From contig CAJTCU010000018.1 of the NCBI GenBank assembly GCA_910574935.1, positions 1 through 60,904 on the forward strand: a DNA stretch of 60,904 bases. The letters run 5' to 3'. Under the pieces are notes generated by a model. The model had not been told where the DNA came from. It made no database searches and was given only the letters and a program-made list of their open reading frames with translations. This DNA is from Oscillospiraceae bacterium (GTDB taxonomy: Bacteria; Bacillota; Clostridia; Oscillospirales; Acutalibacteraceae). Shown here in pieces: positions 16,180-25,335 of the stretch. Each line of letters starts with the position of its first letter. Position 1 is the first letter of the stretch. A program made the position numbers and the translations under genes.

Positions 16180-17077
16180 GATTTTCGCCCTCCTCGGCAG
16201 ACCGAAACAGCAGCGGCACCGCGCGCATGGCAGAAGCGGAGGAGTCTGCTGAGACGCGCAGGGCTGTCCCCAGGCGTTTTAGGGTCCGTTCCAGTCCTTC
16301 GCAGAACAGGGCGCTGCTCTTTGCCACCTGACCGCCTATCACCAGGCATTCCGCGCCAAAACACTCTGAAATAGGTGGGATCACTTCTTCCAGCCGGGCG
16401 CCGAATTCGGCAAAGATTTTCCTGGCCTGGGGGTCCCCCTGCCGGGCCAGATCCGCGGCCTCTCTGACCGTGATATCCGGGTGAAAAAGGCCGCTCTCCC
16501 GCAGCATACGGGCCAGCCCTGTGGCAGAAAGATACTGGTCCACAGTGCCGCCCTGGTATGGCAGGGAATAGACCCAACCGTTCTCAGGCACCCGGGGACC
16601 GGACTTCACCAGCCGGCCCTTTTCCACAAAGCCAGACCCGAGCCCTGTGCCAATACAGATCATCATGGACCGGTCAAATCCTCTGCCCTGGCCAAAAGCG
16701 GCTTCTCCCAGGCAGAACAGGTCCGCGTCGTTCTGAAAGGCGAAGCGCTCTCCGGCCAACCCGCAGATTTTGGCCAGCCGCGACCGCAGGTCCAGGCCGT
16801 AGATGGAGTCATACTTTCCGATGCCCCGCAGCAGGCTGATTCCTCTCGCATAGTCGAAGGGGCCCGGAAAAGCCAGCCCCACCCCGGCAAGAGTATGTCC
16901 CTGCGCGGTGAGCTCTGCCTGCCTGGCCGCGATAATTCCAGCCAGATTGCCGACAATGGTTTCTGCGTCCTCACGGGCCAGGGCAGCGTCCCTGGAAATG
17001 GACGAGAGACGGCCCTCTGCCAGTATGGCGGATTTGATCTGTGTACCTCCCACATCAAGAGCAATGAAGGCGTTCAT
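16172..17077 (-). CDS. ROK-family sugar kinase (probable mannokinase)
   Basis: 301 residues. It has the ROK phosphate loop ALDVGGTQIKSAIL at residues 5-18, FAFQNDADLF with the catalytic Asp, the IGTGLGSGF adenosine region and CLVIGGQVAK near the C-terminus. The ROK zinc motif (CxCGxxGCxE) is absent; the equivalent stretch reads PENGWVYSLPYQGGTVDQYLS-like sequence. The longer upstream frame lacks a ribosome site, whereas GGAGG lies six bases before this ATG. Context supports phosphorylation of mannose released by the GH38 enzyme, feeding the isomerase encoded divergently. Confidence 0.87.
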   Translation of the reverse strand: MNAFIALDVGGTQIKSAILAEGRLSSISRDAALAREDAETIVGNLAGIIAARQAELTAQGHTLAGVGLAFPGPFDYARGISLLRGIGKYDSIYGLDLRSRLAKICGLAGERFAFQNDADLFCLGEAAFGQGRGFDRSMMICIGTGLGSGFVEKGRLVKSGPRVPENGWVYSLPYQGGTVDQYLSATGLARMLRESGLFHPDITVREAADLARQGDPQARKIFAEFGARLEEVIPPISECFGAECLVIGGQVAKSSALFCEGLERTLKRLGTALRVSADSSASAMRAVPLLFRSAEEGENHA

Positions 17078-17108
17078 AGGGAACCTCCGGGTAACTGAAT
17101 TTTCTATC

Positions 17109-17137
17109 ATTATAAAGTGCTTTCCGACAAATGTCAA
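17109..17137 (-). promoter_or_regulatory. Promoter for ROK-gntR operon
   Basis: Perfect consensus on the minus strand: TTGACA (17132-17137), 17-bp spacer, TATAAT (17109-17114). A degenerate operator TGTAAACACA (17140-17149) abuts the -35 on its upstream side and matches TGTAATTACA at eight of ten positions. Confidence 0.85.
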
Positions 17138-17237
17138 TATGTAAACACAAAGAAGTGCTTTTTGAAAAGGCACTTCCTTTTTTTCGCCAGATTGGCGCAG
17201 GTGTGAAGAAGTCATGTTAGATATTTTTTGGGATGCC

Positions 17238-17266
17238 TTGACATTTGTAATTACATATGCTAGACT
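17238..17266 (+). promoter_or_regulatory. Mannoside operon promoter 1 with operator
   Basis: TTGACA (17238-17243), 17-bp spacer, TAGACT (17261-17266). The spacer contains the perfect 10-bp palindrome TGTAATTACA (17246-17255). Bound protein here would occlude RNA polymerase. The same arrangement precedes the solute-binding protein gene at 21630. Confidence 0.85.
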
Positions 17267-17304
17267 GATAGCACCGTATAGAATGAGCATAACGGAGGGA
17301 GCAC

Positions 17305-19056
17305 ATGAATCAACACGGTTATCAGAATTATGACAAATGGCCTGAAAAGCGCTTGGAGGTTGTCTCTGGGGACGCGGTCAGTGGTTATGGAGCCATTTGT
17401 GAACGGATAAGGCAGGCGGCTGCGGGCCGCGGCCGCACCGTAATTGCGGTGGATTGCTACCCGGGTGTGGACCTTTTGGAAATAGAGGAGGGACTGCGAG
17501 GGCTGAACACTGCCGGCGTCTTTCTCAGCGACGCGGTTTTTGTGCCAGACAGCGAATATCAGCGCCGCAGCGCAGAATACCTGACAGACGACCGGGTGTT
17601 TGGAGTGATGACCTGCAAACGCCTGGAAGACTTTGTGGACCCGACCGCCATGAACAAAATGCGGGAGGCCGTTCAGGGGGTGGAGCAGGGGATTCTGCTT
17701 ATTCTGGGCGTTGGCGCGTCGTTGGTCTGCCAGCCGGATATTCTGGTCTATGCGGACCTGGCCCGCTGGGAGATCCAGACTCGCATGAAAAGGGGCATGG
17801 GCAACTGGAAGGCCCACAATGAGGGAGAAAGCTTTACAAAGAAATTCAAGCAGGGCTTCTTTCTTGAGTGGCGGCTGGCGGACCGGCACAAAAAGCCCCT
17901 GCTGTCCACGCTGGACTTTCTACTGGATACCAACATCCCGGGAGAGCCCAGGATGGTTCGGGGGGAGTGCTTCCGCCAGGCCTTAAAGAAGCTCGCCAGC
18001 GAGCCTTTCCGGCTGGTCCCCTACTTTGACCCAGGGGTATGGGGGGGCCAGTGGATGAAGGAGGTCTGCGGCCTAGACCGGGAGCAGCCCAACTTTGCCT
18101 GGAGCTTTGACGGCGTTCCGGAGGAGAACAGCCTCTATGTCCGCTTCGGGGACCTGCGGGTGGAGTTTCCGGCCATGGACCTGGTGCTGTACCAGCCCAT
18201 CGGTCTGTTGGGGGACAGGGTGCACGCCCGCTTTGGTGCGGAGTTCCCTATCCGGTTCGACTTTCTGGACACCATGGGCGGGCAGAATCTCTCCTTGCAG
18301 GTGCATCCTCTGACAGAGTACATCCAGCAGACCTTTGGCATGCATTACACCCAGGACGAGAGCTACTATATTCTGGATGCGGAGCCCGGGGCGCAGGTAT
18401 ACCTGGGGCTCAGGGAGGGCGTTGACCGGGAGGAAATGGTCCGGGAGCTCTATCGGGCCCAAGAGGAGGGGGGTAGCTTTCCGGCGGAGAAATATGTGAA
18501 TACATTCCCCGCCAAAAAGCATGACCACTTCCTCATTCCCGCGGGTACTGTGCACTGCTCGGGCAAAGGGGCCATGGTTCTGGAAATCAGCGCAACGCCA
18601 TATATCTTCACCTTTAAGCTGTGGGACTGGGACCGTCTGGGCCTGGACGGCAGACCCAGGCCCATCCACATTGGACATGGGGCAAAGAACATCGTTTGGG
18701 AGCGTACCACTCCCTGGGTGCGGGAGAACCTGATCAACCGCTTTCAATCCCTTCCCGCGCCGGAAGGAGTCAGCGCCCAGGTTACCGGCCTGCACCAGCG
18801 GGAGTTTATCCAAACAGAGCGCTATACCTCGGCGGGGCCGGTGCTTCATGAAACCAGGCACAGCGTCAACGTGTTGAACCTGGTGGAGGGGGCGGAGGCT
18901 GTTGTGGAAAGCCCAGAGGGGGCGTTTGCACCCTTTGTGGTACACTATGCGGAGACCTTCATGATCCCAGAACAGGTAAAGCGCTACAGGATCCGGCCAT
19001 TTGGCAGGGCAGAGGGCCAGGCGGTAACAGTTGTCAAGGCATATGTTAGAACATAA
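17305..19056 (+). CDS. manA: Class I mannose-6-phosphate isomerase with N-terminal extension
   Basis: 583 residues. The C-terminal part (about 225-583) is a cupin-type phosphomannose isomerase: zinc ligands are visible as Gln332/His334 (SLQVHP), Glu352 (ESYYIL) and His417 (PAGTVHCSG). It interconverts mannose-6-phosphate and fructose-6-phosphate in the cytosol. The first 220 residues resemble a decayed nucleoside-kinase fold (VIAVDCYPGVDLLEIEEGL) in which the GxGKS phosphate loop is missing. The protein is much longer than ordinary ManA (300-400 residues). GGAGGG precedes the ATG. It is first gene of the operon, followed after ten bases by the alpha-mannosidase. Confidence 0.88.
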   Translation: MNQHGYQNYDKWPEKRLEVVSGDAVSGYGAICERIRQAAAGRGRTVIAVDCYPGVDLLEIEEGLRGLNTAGVFLSDAVFVPDSEYQRRSAEYLTDDRVFGVMTCKRLEDFVDPTAMNKMREAVQGVEQGILLILGVGASLVCQPDILVYADLARWEIQTRMKRGMGNWKAHNEGESFTKKFKQGFFLEWRLADRHKKPLLSTLDFLLDTNIPGEPRMVRGECFRQALKKLASEPFRLVPYFDPGVWGGQWMKEVCGLDREQPNFAWSFDGVPEENSLYVRFGDLRVEFPAMDLVLYQPIGLLGDRVHARFGAEFPIRFDFLDTMGGQNLSLQVHPLTEYIQQTFGMHYTQDESYYILDAEPGAQVYLGLREGVDREEMVRELYRAQEEGGSFPAEKYVNTFPAKKHDHFLIPAGTVHCSGKGAMVLEISATPYIFTFKLWDWDRLGLDGRPRPIHIGHGAKNIVWERTTPWVRENLINRFQSLPAPEGVSAQVTGLHQREFIQTERYTSAGPVLHETRHSVNVLNLVEGAEAVVESPEGAFAPFVVHYAETFMIPEQVKRYRIRPFGRAEGQAVTVVKAYVRT

Positions 19057-19066
19057 GGAGGACGTT

Positions 19067-21484
19067 ATGAAAGCGCCAGACAAAAAATGGACCATCTATG
19101 TGATACATCACAGCCATACGGACATCGGCTATACAGACGCCCAGGAGGAGATGGAGTTCCACCATGTCCAGTTCATACGCCAAGTGCTGGATATTCTCTG
19201 CCAGGAGGACAAGGGCAAAAGGGAGTGGAGCGGCTTCAAGTGGAACTGTGAGAGCGCCTGGTGTGTAGAGCGCTTTTTAGCGGACGCCCTGCCCGAGGAG
19301 AGGGAGCGCTTTTTCCAATATGTGAAGGCAGGGCGCATTGGTGTTTCCGGCAGCTACCTCAACTTGACCGAGTTGGCAAGCAGCCGGGTGCTGGGACAGA
19401 ACCTTCAAAAGATACAAAGACTGATGGGGGAGAACGGCGTAAAGCTCCGCTCGGCTATGACGGCGGACATCAACGGCTACAGTTGGGGCTTTGCCGACGC
19501 GCTCCTGGACGCCGGGGTGGAGAGCCTGCTCTGCTGCCTGCACACCCACCATGGGTATCATCCCACCTTTCAAAAGCAGAACCCCTTTTGGTGGAGGGCC
19601 CCCTCAGGCAGAAAGCTGCTGGTCTGGAATGGAGAGCACTATCTTCTGGGCAACGAGCTGGGCCTGGCCCAGGAGTCTGAGTTCCAGTACACCATACAGG
19701 ATGGGATGCCCGAAATGCGGGACCGCTTCCGCAAGGCGGAGCTGCGGCTGTATTCGTATATAAAAACCATGGAGGAGCAGGGCTATCCCTATGACTTTGT
19801 CCCGGTGACAGTCTCTGGCATGATGACCGACAACGCCCCGCCCAGCGTGAAGGTGATACGCTTTATCCACCAGTTCAATGAGAAGCACGAAGCGGAAATT
19901 CAGCTGAAGATGGTGACCCTCCAGGAGTTTTTTGATGCGGTAAAGAACCGGCTGGGTGATATCCCCACTTATTCCGGGGACTGGACCGACTGGTGGGCAG
20001 ACGGGGTAGGCTCTACCCCCAATATTGTGGCCCACTACCGGGAGGCCAGCCGGCTATATGACATGGTCTGCGCCCTAGACCCGGACTGCGCTGTTGTTAC
20101 AAAGGAGGAGAGGGAGGCCATTAGCTACAACCTGATTTTCTATGCTGAACACACCTGGGGTTATTCCTCCTCCATTACAGAGCCGTGGCACCCGAACGTG
20201 AACTATTTGGACCTGCGTAAGGCGCTTTTCGCCCAAAAGGCCAATGAGCTGGCCCATAAGGCTATGGATAAAATCGAGGAGTCAAAAGGCAAAACCGCTC
20301 TGTCCCTTTACCATGACTACCGCTTTAAGCTTATCAATCCCCACGATGTGCCTATCTGCGATATGTCCAGCATCAACATGGAGGTGCTGTATGGACATAA
20401 GCACTTTAGGGTGGTCGACGAGCAGTCTGGCTTGGAAACGCCCTATCAGCTGGGCTTTTATGCCCGGGGGCGGGCATTCCAGATTCTGGCCCAGCTTCAG
20501 CCAGGAGAAGAGCGCACCTTCCGGGTGGAGGAGACGGAAGCGCCCCCCTTGGTGTCCAGCGGGCGGTCGGCAGAGAGGGGCCATGACGGAATCTGCGACT
20601 TCCAGCGGGTATTTCAGAGACGGCTGGAAAGGGGCTCCTGCGCCACACCCTTCTCTATGGAGAACCATTTCCTCCGCATCCGCTATGAGGAGGGTGAGGG
20701 GATCGTCTCCATATACGACAAGCAGAGGGAGATGGAGATGGTCACGCCGGGCATTGGAACAGCGTTTCAGCCTATCTATGAGGTGACCCGGCTGGGGGAG
20801 AACCAGCAGCTGGGCCGCCGGGACATGGGACGCAACCGCAAAGCCATTGCCACCCGCCGGAGCTACGGTTGCATGTGTGGAGCAAACGTTTTGGAGGAGG
20901 GACCGCTATACTCACGCGTTGCGCTTTCCTATGAGCTGGAGGGCGCCGAAAACTGCGCGCTGATTCTTACTCTCTATCACCACAGCCCCCGCCTGGATGT
21001 GGATTTCCAGCTGCACAAGTCCAGCGTGTGGGACCCGGAAAACCTGTACCTGGCCCTGCCCTTCAACGCCCGCACCGGAGAGGATGTTTTGTGGATGGAC
21101 AAGGCAGGCTGCCTCCTGCGGCCCAGAATAGACCAGATTCCCGGCACCTGCACGGACTTCTATCTGCTGCAAAATGGCGTTGTTGTGAACAAGAAGAACG
21201 TCAGTGTGCTGCTGGGAATGCGGGATACGCCTCTTGCGGCCATGGGAGATATCCAGGCTCATCCCATCCGGCTCTGTGGAGAGGAAGGGGTGCGCAATGA
21301 CGATGCCCTCTATGCTTGGCTCATGAACAACTTCTGGGAGACTAACTTTAAGGCGTCGCTGGGAGGATTCCATCAGTACCGCTTTACATTTGCTCTTTCA
21401 GAGGAGAAGGAGCCGGAAGAGCTGTTCCGGCAGCTGCGGGCCATACATGGGGGCGTGACAGCCTTTTACCAGTTTGACTGCTGA
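19067..21484 (+). CDS. GH38 alpha-mannosidase
   Basis: 805 residues without signal peptide, so cytoplasmic. Glycoside hydrolase 38 features: the N-terminal zinc motif around HHSHTDIGYT (His17/Asp19), the nucleophile region TADINGYSWG (Asp134) and the C-terminal beta-sandwich domain. It hydrolyses alpha-mannosides that the downstream ABC importer brings in. AAGGAGG in the gap after the isomerase stop selects the ATG at 19067 over an in-frame ATG at 19031. Together with the ROK kinase and isomerase it completes a path from alpha-mannoside to fructose-6-phosphate. Confidence 0.92.
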   Translation: MKAPDKKWTIYVIHHSHTDIGYTDAQEEMEFHHVQFIRQVLDILCQEDKGKREWSGFKWNCESAWCVERFLADALPEERERFFQYVKAGRIGVSGSYLNLTELASSRVLGQNLQKIQRLMGENGVKLRSAMTADINGYSWGFADALLDAGVESLLCCLHTHHGYHPTFQKQNPFWWRAPSGRKLLVWNGEHYLLGNELGLAQESEFQYTIQDGMPEMRDRFRKAELRLYSYIKTMEEQGYPYDFVPVTVSGMMTDNAPPSVKVIRFIHQFNEKHEAEIQLKMVTLQEFFDAVKNRLGDIPTYSGDWTDWWADGVGSTPNIVAHYREASRLYDMVCALDPDCAVVTKEEREAISYNLIFYAEHTWGYSSSITEPWHPNVNYLDLRKALFAQKANELAHKAMDKIEESKGKTALSLYHDYRFKLINPHDVPICDMSSINMEVLYGHKHFRVVDEQSGLETPYQLGFYARGRAFQILAQLQPGEERTFRVEETEAPPLVSSGRSAERGHDGICDFQRVFQRRLERGSCATPFSMENHFLRIRYEEGEGIVSIYDKQREMEMVTPGIGTAFQPIYEVTRLGENQQLGRRDMGRNRKAIATRRSYGCMCGANVLEEGPLYSRVALSYELEGAENCALILTLYHHSPRLDVDFQLHKSSVWDPENLYLALPFNARTGEDVLWMDKAGCLLRPRIDQIPGTCTDFYLLQNGVVVNKKNVSVLLGMRDTPLAAMGDIQAHPIRLCGEEGVRNDDALYAWLMNNFWETNFKASLGGFHQYRFTFALSEEKEPEELFRQLRAIHGGVTAFYQFDC

Positions 21485-21489
21485 ATTTA

Positions 21490-21499
21490 TGTATTTACA
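21490..21499. promoter_or_regulatory. Possible third GntR operator
   Basis: TGTATTTACA, nine of ten matches to the TGTAATTACA operator, six bases after the GH38 stop and about 140 bp ahead of the importer promoter. It may allow repressor looping or may be chance in an AT-rich gap. Confidence 0.4.
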
Positions 21500-21629
21500 A
21501 ATATGACTGCTCTTGGGATCTTTTCAAAAGGCAGAAGGTATGGCTACGCAATTTTTCCATCAAGTCTATATATGATATAGTTTGTCTGAATGATTTCAAA
21601 ATTTGTTAGCATAAATCCCCTAGAACTGC

Positions 21630-21658
21630 TTGACTAATGTAATTACATATGCTAGAAT
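21630..21658 (+). promoter_or_regulatory. Mannoside operon promoter 2 with operator
   Basis: TTGACT (21630-21635), 17-bp spacer, TAGAAT (21653-21658), with TGTAATTACA (21638-21647) in the spacer. Fourteen consecutive bases around the palindrome (TGTAATTACATATG) are identical to promoter 1, so the catabolic and import operons share one regulator. Confidence 0.87.
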
Positions 21659-21713
21659 GTACTCAATCAAATTGCTCACAAAGAGCACAATTAGGATATG
21701 GAGGGAATCTGAA

Positions 21714-23429
21714 ATGAAGAAAAGACTACTTAGTATGCTGCTGGCAGCTTCTCTGCTTTTGTCTTTGGCCGCCTGCGGCGGCCAGGGCCAGAGCAGCTCC
21801 AGCGCCCAAAGCAGCGGGACCGGTTCCAGCTCTGCGGCAAGCCAGACAGAAGGCAGCTCCTCAGAGGCGCAGGAAGGAGAGACCGCAGACCCTGGCGCAC
21901 CCCTGAGCGAGGAGGAAATTTTCGCCCCCTATGAGGAAACGGTGACGCTGAGCATTGCCCGCCAGGCTGTCAACGGCAACAATCTTCCCGATGGGGACGA
22001 GTTTGAGACCAACCAGTACATCCAGTGGCTGGAAAAGGAACTGAACATGAAGATCGAGTTCTCTTACCTTGCCACTGACAGCGATTCTTACAACACCCGC
22101 ATCAACCTGATGACCACTACCGACGACCTGCCCGACGTGGCTTTTGTGAACCGCCAGCAGTATGAGGCAATGGTGGAGGCGGACCTTCTGGCGGATATGA
22201 CGGATATTATCCCCCAGTATTCCTCCCAGCTGATTCACGACTATTACACCTCCTATGATAACCGGCCCATTGAGTATGCAAAAATAAACGGCAGGGCCTA
22301 TGCCATTCCCAATGCAAAGCCCCAGGATTCCCAGCCGCTTTTGTGGGTGCGCAAGGACTGGCGCGAGAAGCTGAATCTGGACGTTCCGGAAACCCTGGAC
22401 GATGTGGTGGCGTTGGCCGACGCCTTTGTAAATCAGGACCCTGACGGCAACGGCCAGAACGACACCGTGGGCCTGATCGCGGACAAATCCCTGAACGGCG
22501 TAGGCGGCGGCTTTACCCTGAATGCCATGTTCAATGTATTCGGCTCCTATCCCAGAGCTTTTGTCCGTAACGACGCGGGAGAGATTGTCTACGGCTCTAC
22601 CCAGCCGGAGACCAAGGAAGCCCTGAAGCTTTTGGCAGATATGTATCAGAAGGGCACCCTTGAAAAGGAGCTGGCCTCCCGGGACTGGAACGCCAACGCG
22701 GGGCTGGTCTCCTCTGGCCAAGCGGGAATGTTCTTCTACCCCTGGCACGGCGCCTGGATGGCCAGCGACGCGGTACGGGCCAACCCCGAGGCCGAGTGGG
22801 AGATGCTGGCGGCGCCGGTGGGTGAAGACGGCAAGCTGAAAATTGTCTCTCCCGAGCCGGTAAGCCAGTACTTGGTGGTGAGCAAAAAGTGCAAGCACCC
22901 CGAGGCGGTCATGAAGCTGCTCTCAAAAGAGTATCAGGGCCTGCGGATGCTGGACGAGGAGGGCGCAAAGATCTACTACGGCCTGGGCGTTTCCTGGGAG
23001 AACTGGCCCATTCCCCTTGAGCTAAACTACCGTGACACAGTGTATGAGGACGCCCTCTCCATTAAAGAAGCGGTGGAGACCGGCAGCACCGACAAGCTGA
23101 AGCCCAGCATGGTCCCCAATTACGAGAACTATGTCACCTACCTGGAAGAGGGCGCCGGCGCTATGGACACCTATGGCAACGCCATCGCGTTTGTCATCTC
23201 TGCCGAGGCAACGGGAAACCCCGCCTATGAGATGATTGAGGAGGCCTACTACGGCATGACCGACACCAAGTCCATGAAGTTCTCTAACCTGACCAAGATG
23301 GAGGACGAGACCTTCCTGAAGATCATCACCGGCGACCAGCCCGTGGACGCTTTCGATGAGTTTGTGGAGAAGTGGAATAAAGAGGGTGGCCAGGAGATTC
23401 TGTCCGAGATGGAGGAGCTGGCCCAGTAA
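21714..23429 (+). CDS. Extracellular solute-binding lipoprotein (CUT1 family)
   Basis: 571 residues. Lipoprotein signal KKRLLSMLL...LAACGG with lipidated Cys21, then a Ser/Gly-rich linker (about 22-65), then a family 1 solute-binding fold of the LipO type found with LplB/YtcP permeases (NQYIQWLEKELNMKIEF, DDLPDVAFVN). GGAGGG precedes this ATG; an in-frame ATG-like codon at 21630 overlaps the promoter and is rejected. It captures an oligosaccharide outside the cell, presumably mannose-containing from context. The exact glycan cannot be read from sequence. Confidence 0.92.
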   Translation: MKKRLLSMLLAASLLLSLAACGGQGQSSSSAQSSGTGSSSAASQTEGSSSEAQEGETADPGAPLSEEEIFAPYEETVTLSIARQAVNGNNLPDGDEFETNQYIQWLEKELNMKIEFSYLATDSDSYNTRINLMTTTDDLPDVAFVNRQQYEAMVEADLLADMTDIIPQYSSQLIHDYYTSYDNRPIEYAKINGRAYAIPNAKPQDSQPLLWVRKDWREKLNLDVPETLDDVVALADAFVNQDPDGNGQNDTVGLIADKSLNGVGGGFTLNAMFNVFGSYPRAFVRNDAGEIVYGSTQPETKEALKLLADMYQKGTLEKELASRDWNANAGLVSSGQAGMFFYPWHGAWMASDAVRANPEAEWEMLAAPVGEDGKLKIVSPEPVSQYLVVSKKCKHPEAVMKLLSKEYQGLRMLDEEGAKIYYGLGVSWENWPIPLELNYRDTVYEDALSIKEAVETGSTDKLKPSMVPNYENYVTYLEEGAGAMDTYGNAIAFVISAEATGNPAYEMIEEAYYGMTDTKSMKFSNLTKMEDETFLKIITGDQPVDAFDEFVEKWNKEGGQEILSEMEELAQ

Positions 23430-23460
23430 TCAATCATCCCTGGGGTAAGAAGGTGAGACC

Positions 23461-24357
23461 ATGTACTACAAGAAGAATCAGAAGTATTACCACTCTATGC
23501 TGCTGCCCGGAATGATTCTTTTGCTTCTGTTCGCATTTATTCCCATGGTTGGGATTATAATAGCGTTTCAAAAGTTTATCCCCACCAAAGGGATCTTTGG
23601 GTCAAAATTCGTGGGTCTATACAACTTTGAGTATATGTTCAGCATGTCCTCCAGCTGGCAGATGTTTGAGAACACTCTGGTCATCGCGGTGTCCAAAATC
23701 ATCATCGGCCTGATCGTGCCCATTATCGTAGCCCTGCTTTTGAACGAGGTGCGCCATGCCCGCTTTAAAAAGGGCGTTCAGACCATCATCTATCTGCCTT
23801 ACTTTATTTCCTGGGTGGTGCTGGGGGCGATCTTTTCCAATATCTTCTCTGGAAACGGCGCGGTGAATACGGTTCTGCAGGCTCTGGGAATCACCGACGA
23901 GTCCATCCTGTTCATGCAGAGCAACCAGTGGTTTCGTTCCATCATCGTGTGGACGGATGTGTGGAAGATGTTCGGCTATAATACGATCATCTATATATCC
24001 GCCCTGGCCGCCATCGACCCGGCCCAGTATGAGAGCGCGGCCATCGACGGGGCCAACCGCTGGGACATGGCGCTGCGGATCTCTCTGCCGTCTGTCAAGT
24101 CTACCATCGTCCTATTGGCGACGCTGAGCCTTGGAAATGTGCTGAACGCCGGATTTGAACAGATTCTAACCATGTACAATCCTGTGGTGTATGAGACGGC
24201 GGATATTATTGACACGGTGGTATACCGCATGGGCCTGCTGGACCAGCAGTATGGCGTGGCCACGGCCATGGGGCTGGTGAAGTCTGTCATCAGCTCAGTG
24301 CTGATCGTATGCTCCTACGGGCTGGCAAAGCGCTTTGCCAACTATGAGATTTTCTGA
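23461..24357 (+). CDS. Sugar ABC permease, LplB type
   Basis: 298 residues, six membrane helices, with the EAA loop YESAAIDGANRWDMALRISLP that contacts the ATPase. The ribosome site AAGGTGAG precedes the ATG. First membrane subunit of the importer whose binding protein is encoded just upstream. No ATPase gene is in the operon, so a shared MsmK-type ATPase encoded elsewhere is expected (family knowledge). Confidence 0.92.
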   Translation: MYYKKNQKYYHSMLLPGMILLLLFAFIPMVGIIIAFQKFIPTKGIFGSKFVGLYNFEYMFSMSSSWQMFENTLVIAVSKIIIGLIVPIIVALLLNEVRHARFKKGVQTIIYLPYFISWVVLGAIFSNIFSGNGAVNTVLQALGITDESILFMQSNQWFRSIIVWTDVWKMFGYNTIIYISALAAIDPAQYESAAIDGANRWDMALRISLPSVKSTIVLLATLSLGNVLNAGFEQILTMYNPVVYETADIIDTVVYRMGLLDQQYGVATAMGLVKSVISSVLIVCSYGLAKRFANYEIF

Positions 24358-24383
24358 CCAGGGGAGAGGAAGGAACTGCGGAA

Positions 24384-25274
24384 ATGGTAACGAATAAAAG
24401 CGTTCTAAGCAAGCTGTGCGACATCATCATCTATTTTCTCCTGTCGGTCATCTGCCTGGCCTGCCTTGTGCCGCTGGTAAATACGCTGGCGCTGTCCTTT
24501 AGCGCCAGCAGCGCCGCCAACGCGGGAAAGGTGCTGCTTTGGCCAGTGGACCCGACCCTGGCCTCCTATGAGAAGATCATTACTGACTCGGCCTATATCC
24601 AGGCCATCGGGGTATCCTGCATGCGGGTTCTGGTGGGGACGGCGGTATCGTTTGTCATCATTGTGACCATGGCCTACCCGCTTTCAAAAAGCGCGAAGAC
24701 CTTTCGCTTTCGCAATGTCTATATGTGGGCGGTGATCTCCACCATGCTTTTTAGCGGGGGCCTTATCCCACTGTACATGATGGTATACAACCTTAAGCTG
24801 ATCAACAGCTTCTGGTCTTTGATCCTGCCCTGCGCGGTGCCGGTGTTCAATGTGATTTTGGTGATGAACTACATGAAGGGCCTGCCAAAATCCGTGGAGG
24901 AGTCGGCAGAGCTGGACGGAGCAAAGCCCTGGACCATCCTGCTGCGTATCGTAATGCCTATGTGCAAGCCGGTGCTTGCCACAGTGACGCTGTTCACCGC
25001 GGTGGGCCACTGGAACCAGTATTTTGACGGTATGATTTACCTGAACTCTCCGGCAAAATGGCCGGTGCAGACCTATATCCAGTCTCTACAGACCAACCTC
25101 AGCGAGCTGTCCACTATGACAGACCCTGAGGAGATTGCCAGGCTCCTACAGGTCTCCGGCATCACCTTCAATGCCGCAAAGGTATTTGTGGCCCTGCTGC
25201 CGGTGATGATTGTATTCCCCTTTGTGCAGAAATACTTTATCGGGGGAATTGTGCTGGGAGCGGTTAAAGAGTAA
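24384..25274 (+). CDS. Sugar ABC permease, YtcP type
   Basis: 296 residues, six membrane helices, EAA loop EESAELDGAKPWTILLRIVMP. Partner of the LplB-type permease 26 bases upstream; together they form the channel of a CUT1 importer. It ends with FVQKYFIGGIVLGAVKE, the usual C-terminus of this family. Last gene of the operon, followed by a strong hairpin terminator. Confidence 0.92.
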   Translation: MVTNKSVLSKLCDIIIYFLLSVICLACLVPLVNTLALSFSASSAANAGKVLLWPVDPTLASYEKIITDSAYIQAIGVSCMRVLVGTAVSFVIIVTMAYPLSKSAKTFRFRNVYMWAVISTMLFSGGLIPLYMMVYNLKLINSFWSLILPCAVPVFNVILVMNYMKGLPKSVEESAELDGAKPWTILLRIVMPMCKPVLATVTLFTAVGHWNQYFDGMIYLNSPAKWPVQTYIQSLQTNLSELSTMTDPEEIARLLQVSGITFNAAKVFVALLPVMIVFPFVQKYFIGGIVLGAVKE

Positions 25275-25288
25275 AAAAAGAGCGCATA

Positions 25289-25335
25289 AAAAGACCTCCC
25301 TGATCCGGCGGTAAGCCGGGGATGGAAGGTCTTTT
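25289..25335 (+). terminator. Terminator of mannoside importer operon
   Basis: Stem AAAAGACCT.../...AGGTCTTTT with an inner CCGGC/GCCGG pairing, A-rich on the left and T-rich on the right, so it could act in both directions. Confidence 0.85.

Noticed and set aside
18073-19095. 340-codon minus-strand frame under the isomerase gene, and similar long antisense frames under GH38, binding-protein, exporter and galactosidase genes
   Set aside because: Shadows of GC-rich coding DNA; no family resemblance or ribosome sites, while the plus-strand genes are clearly real.
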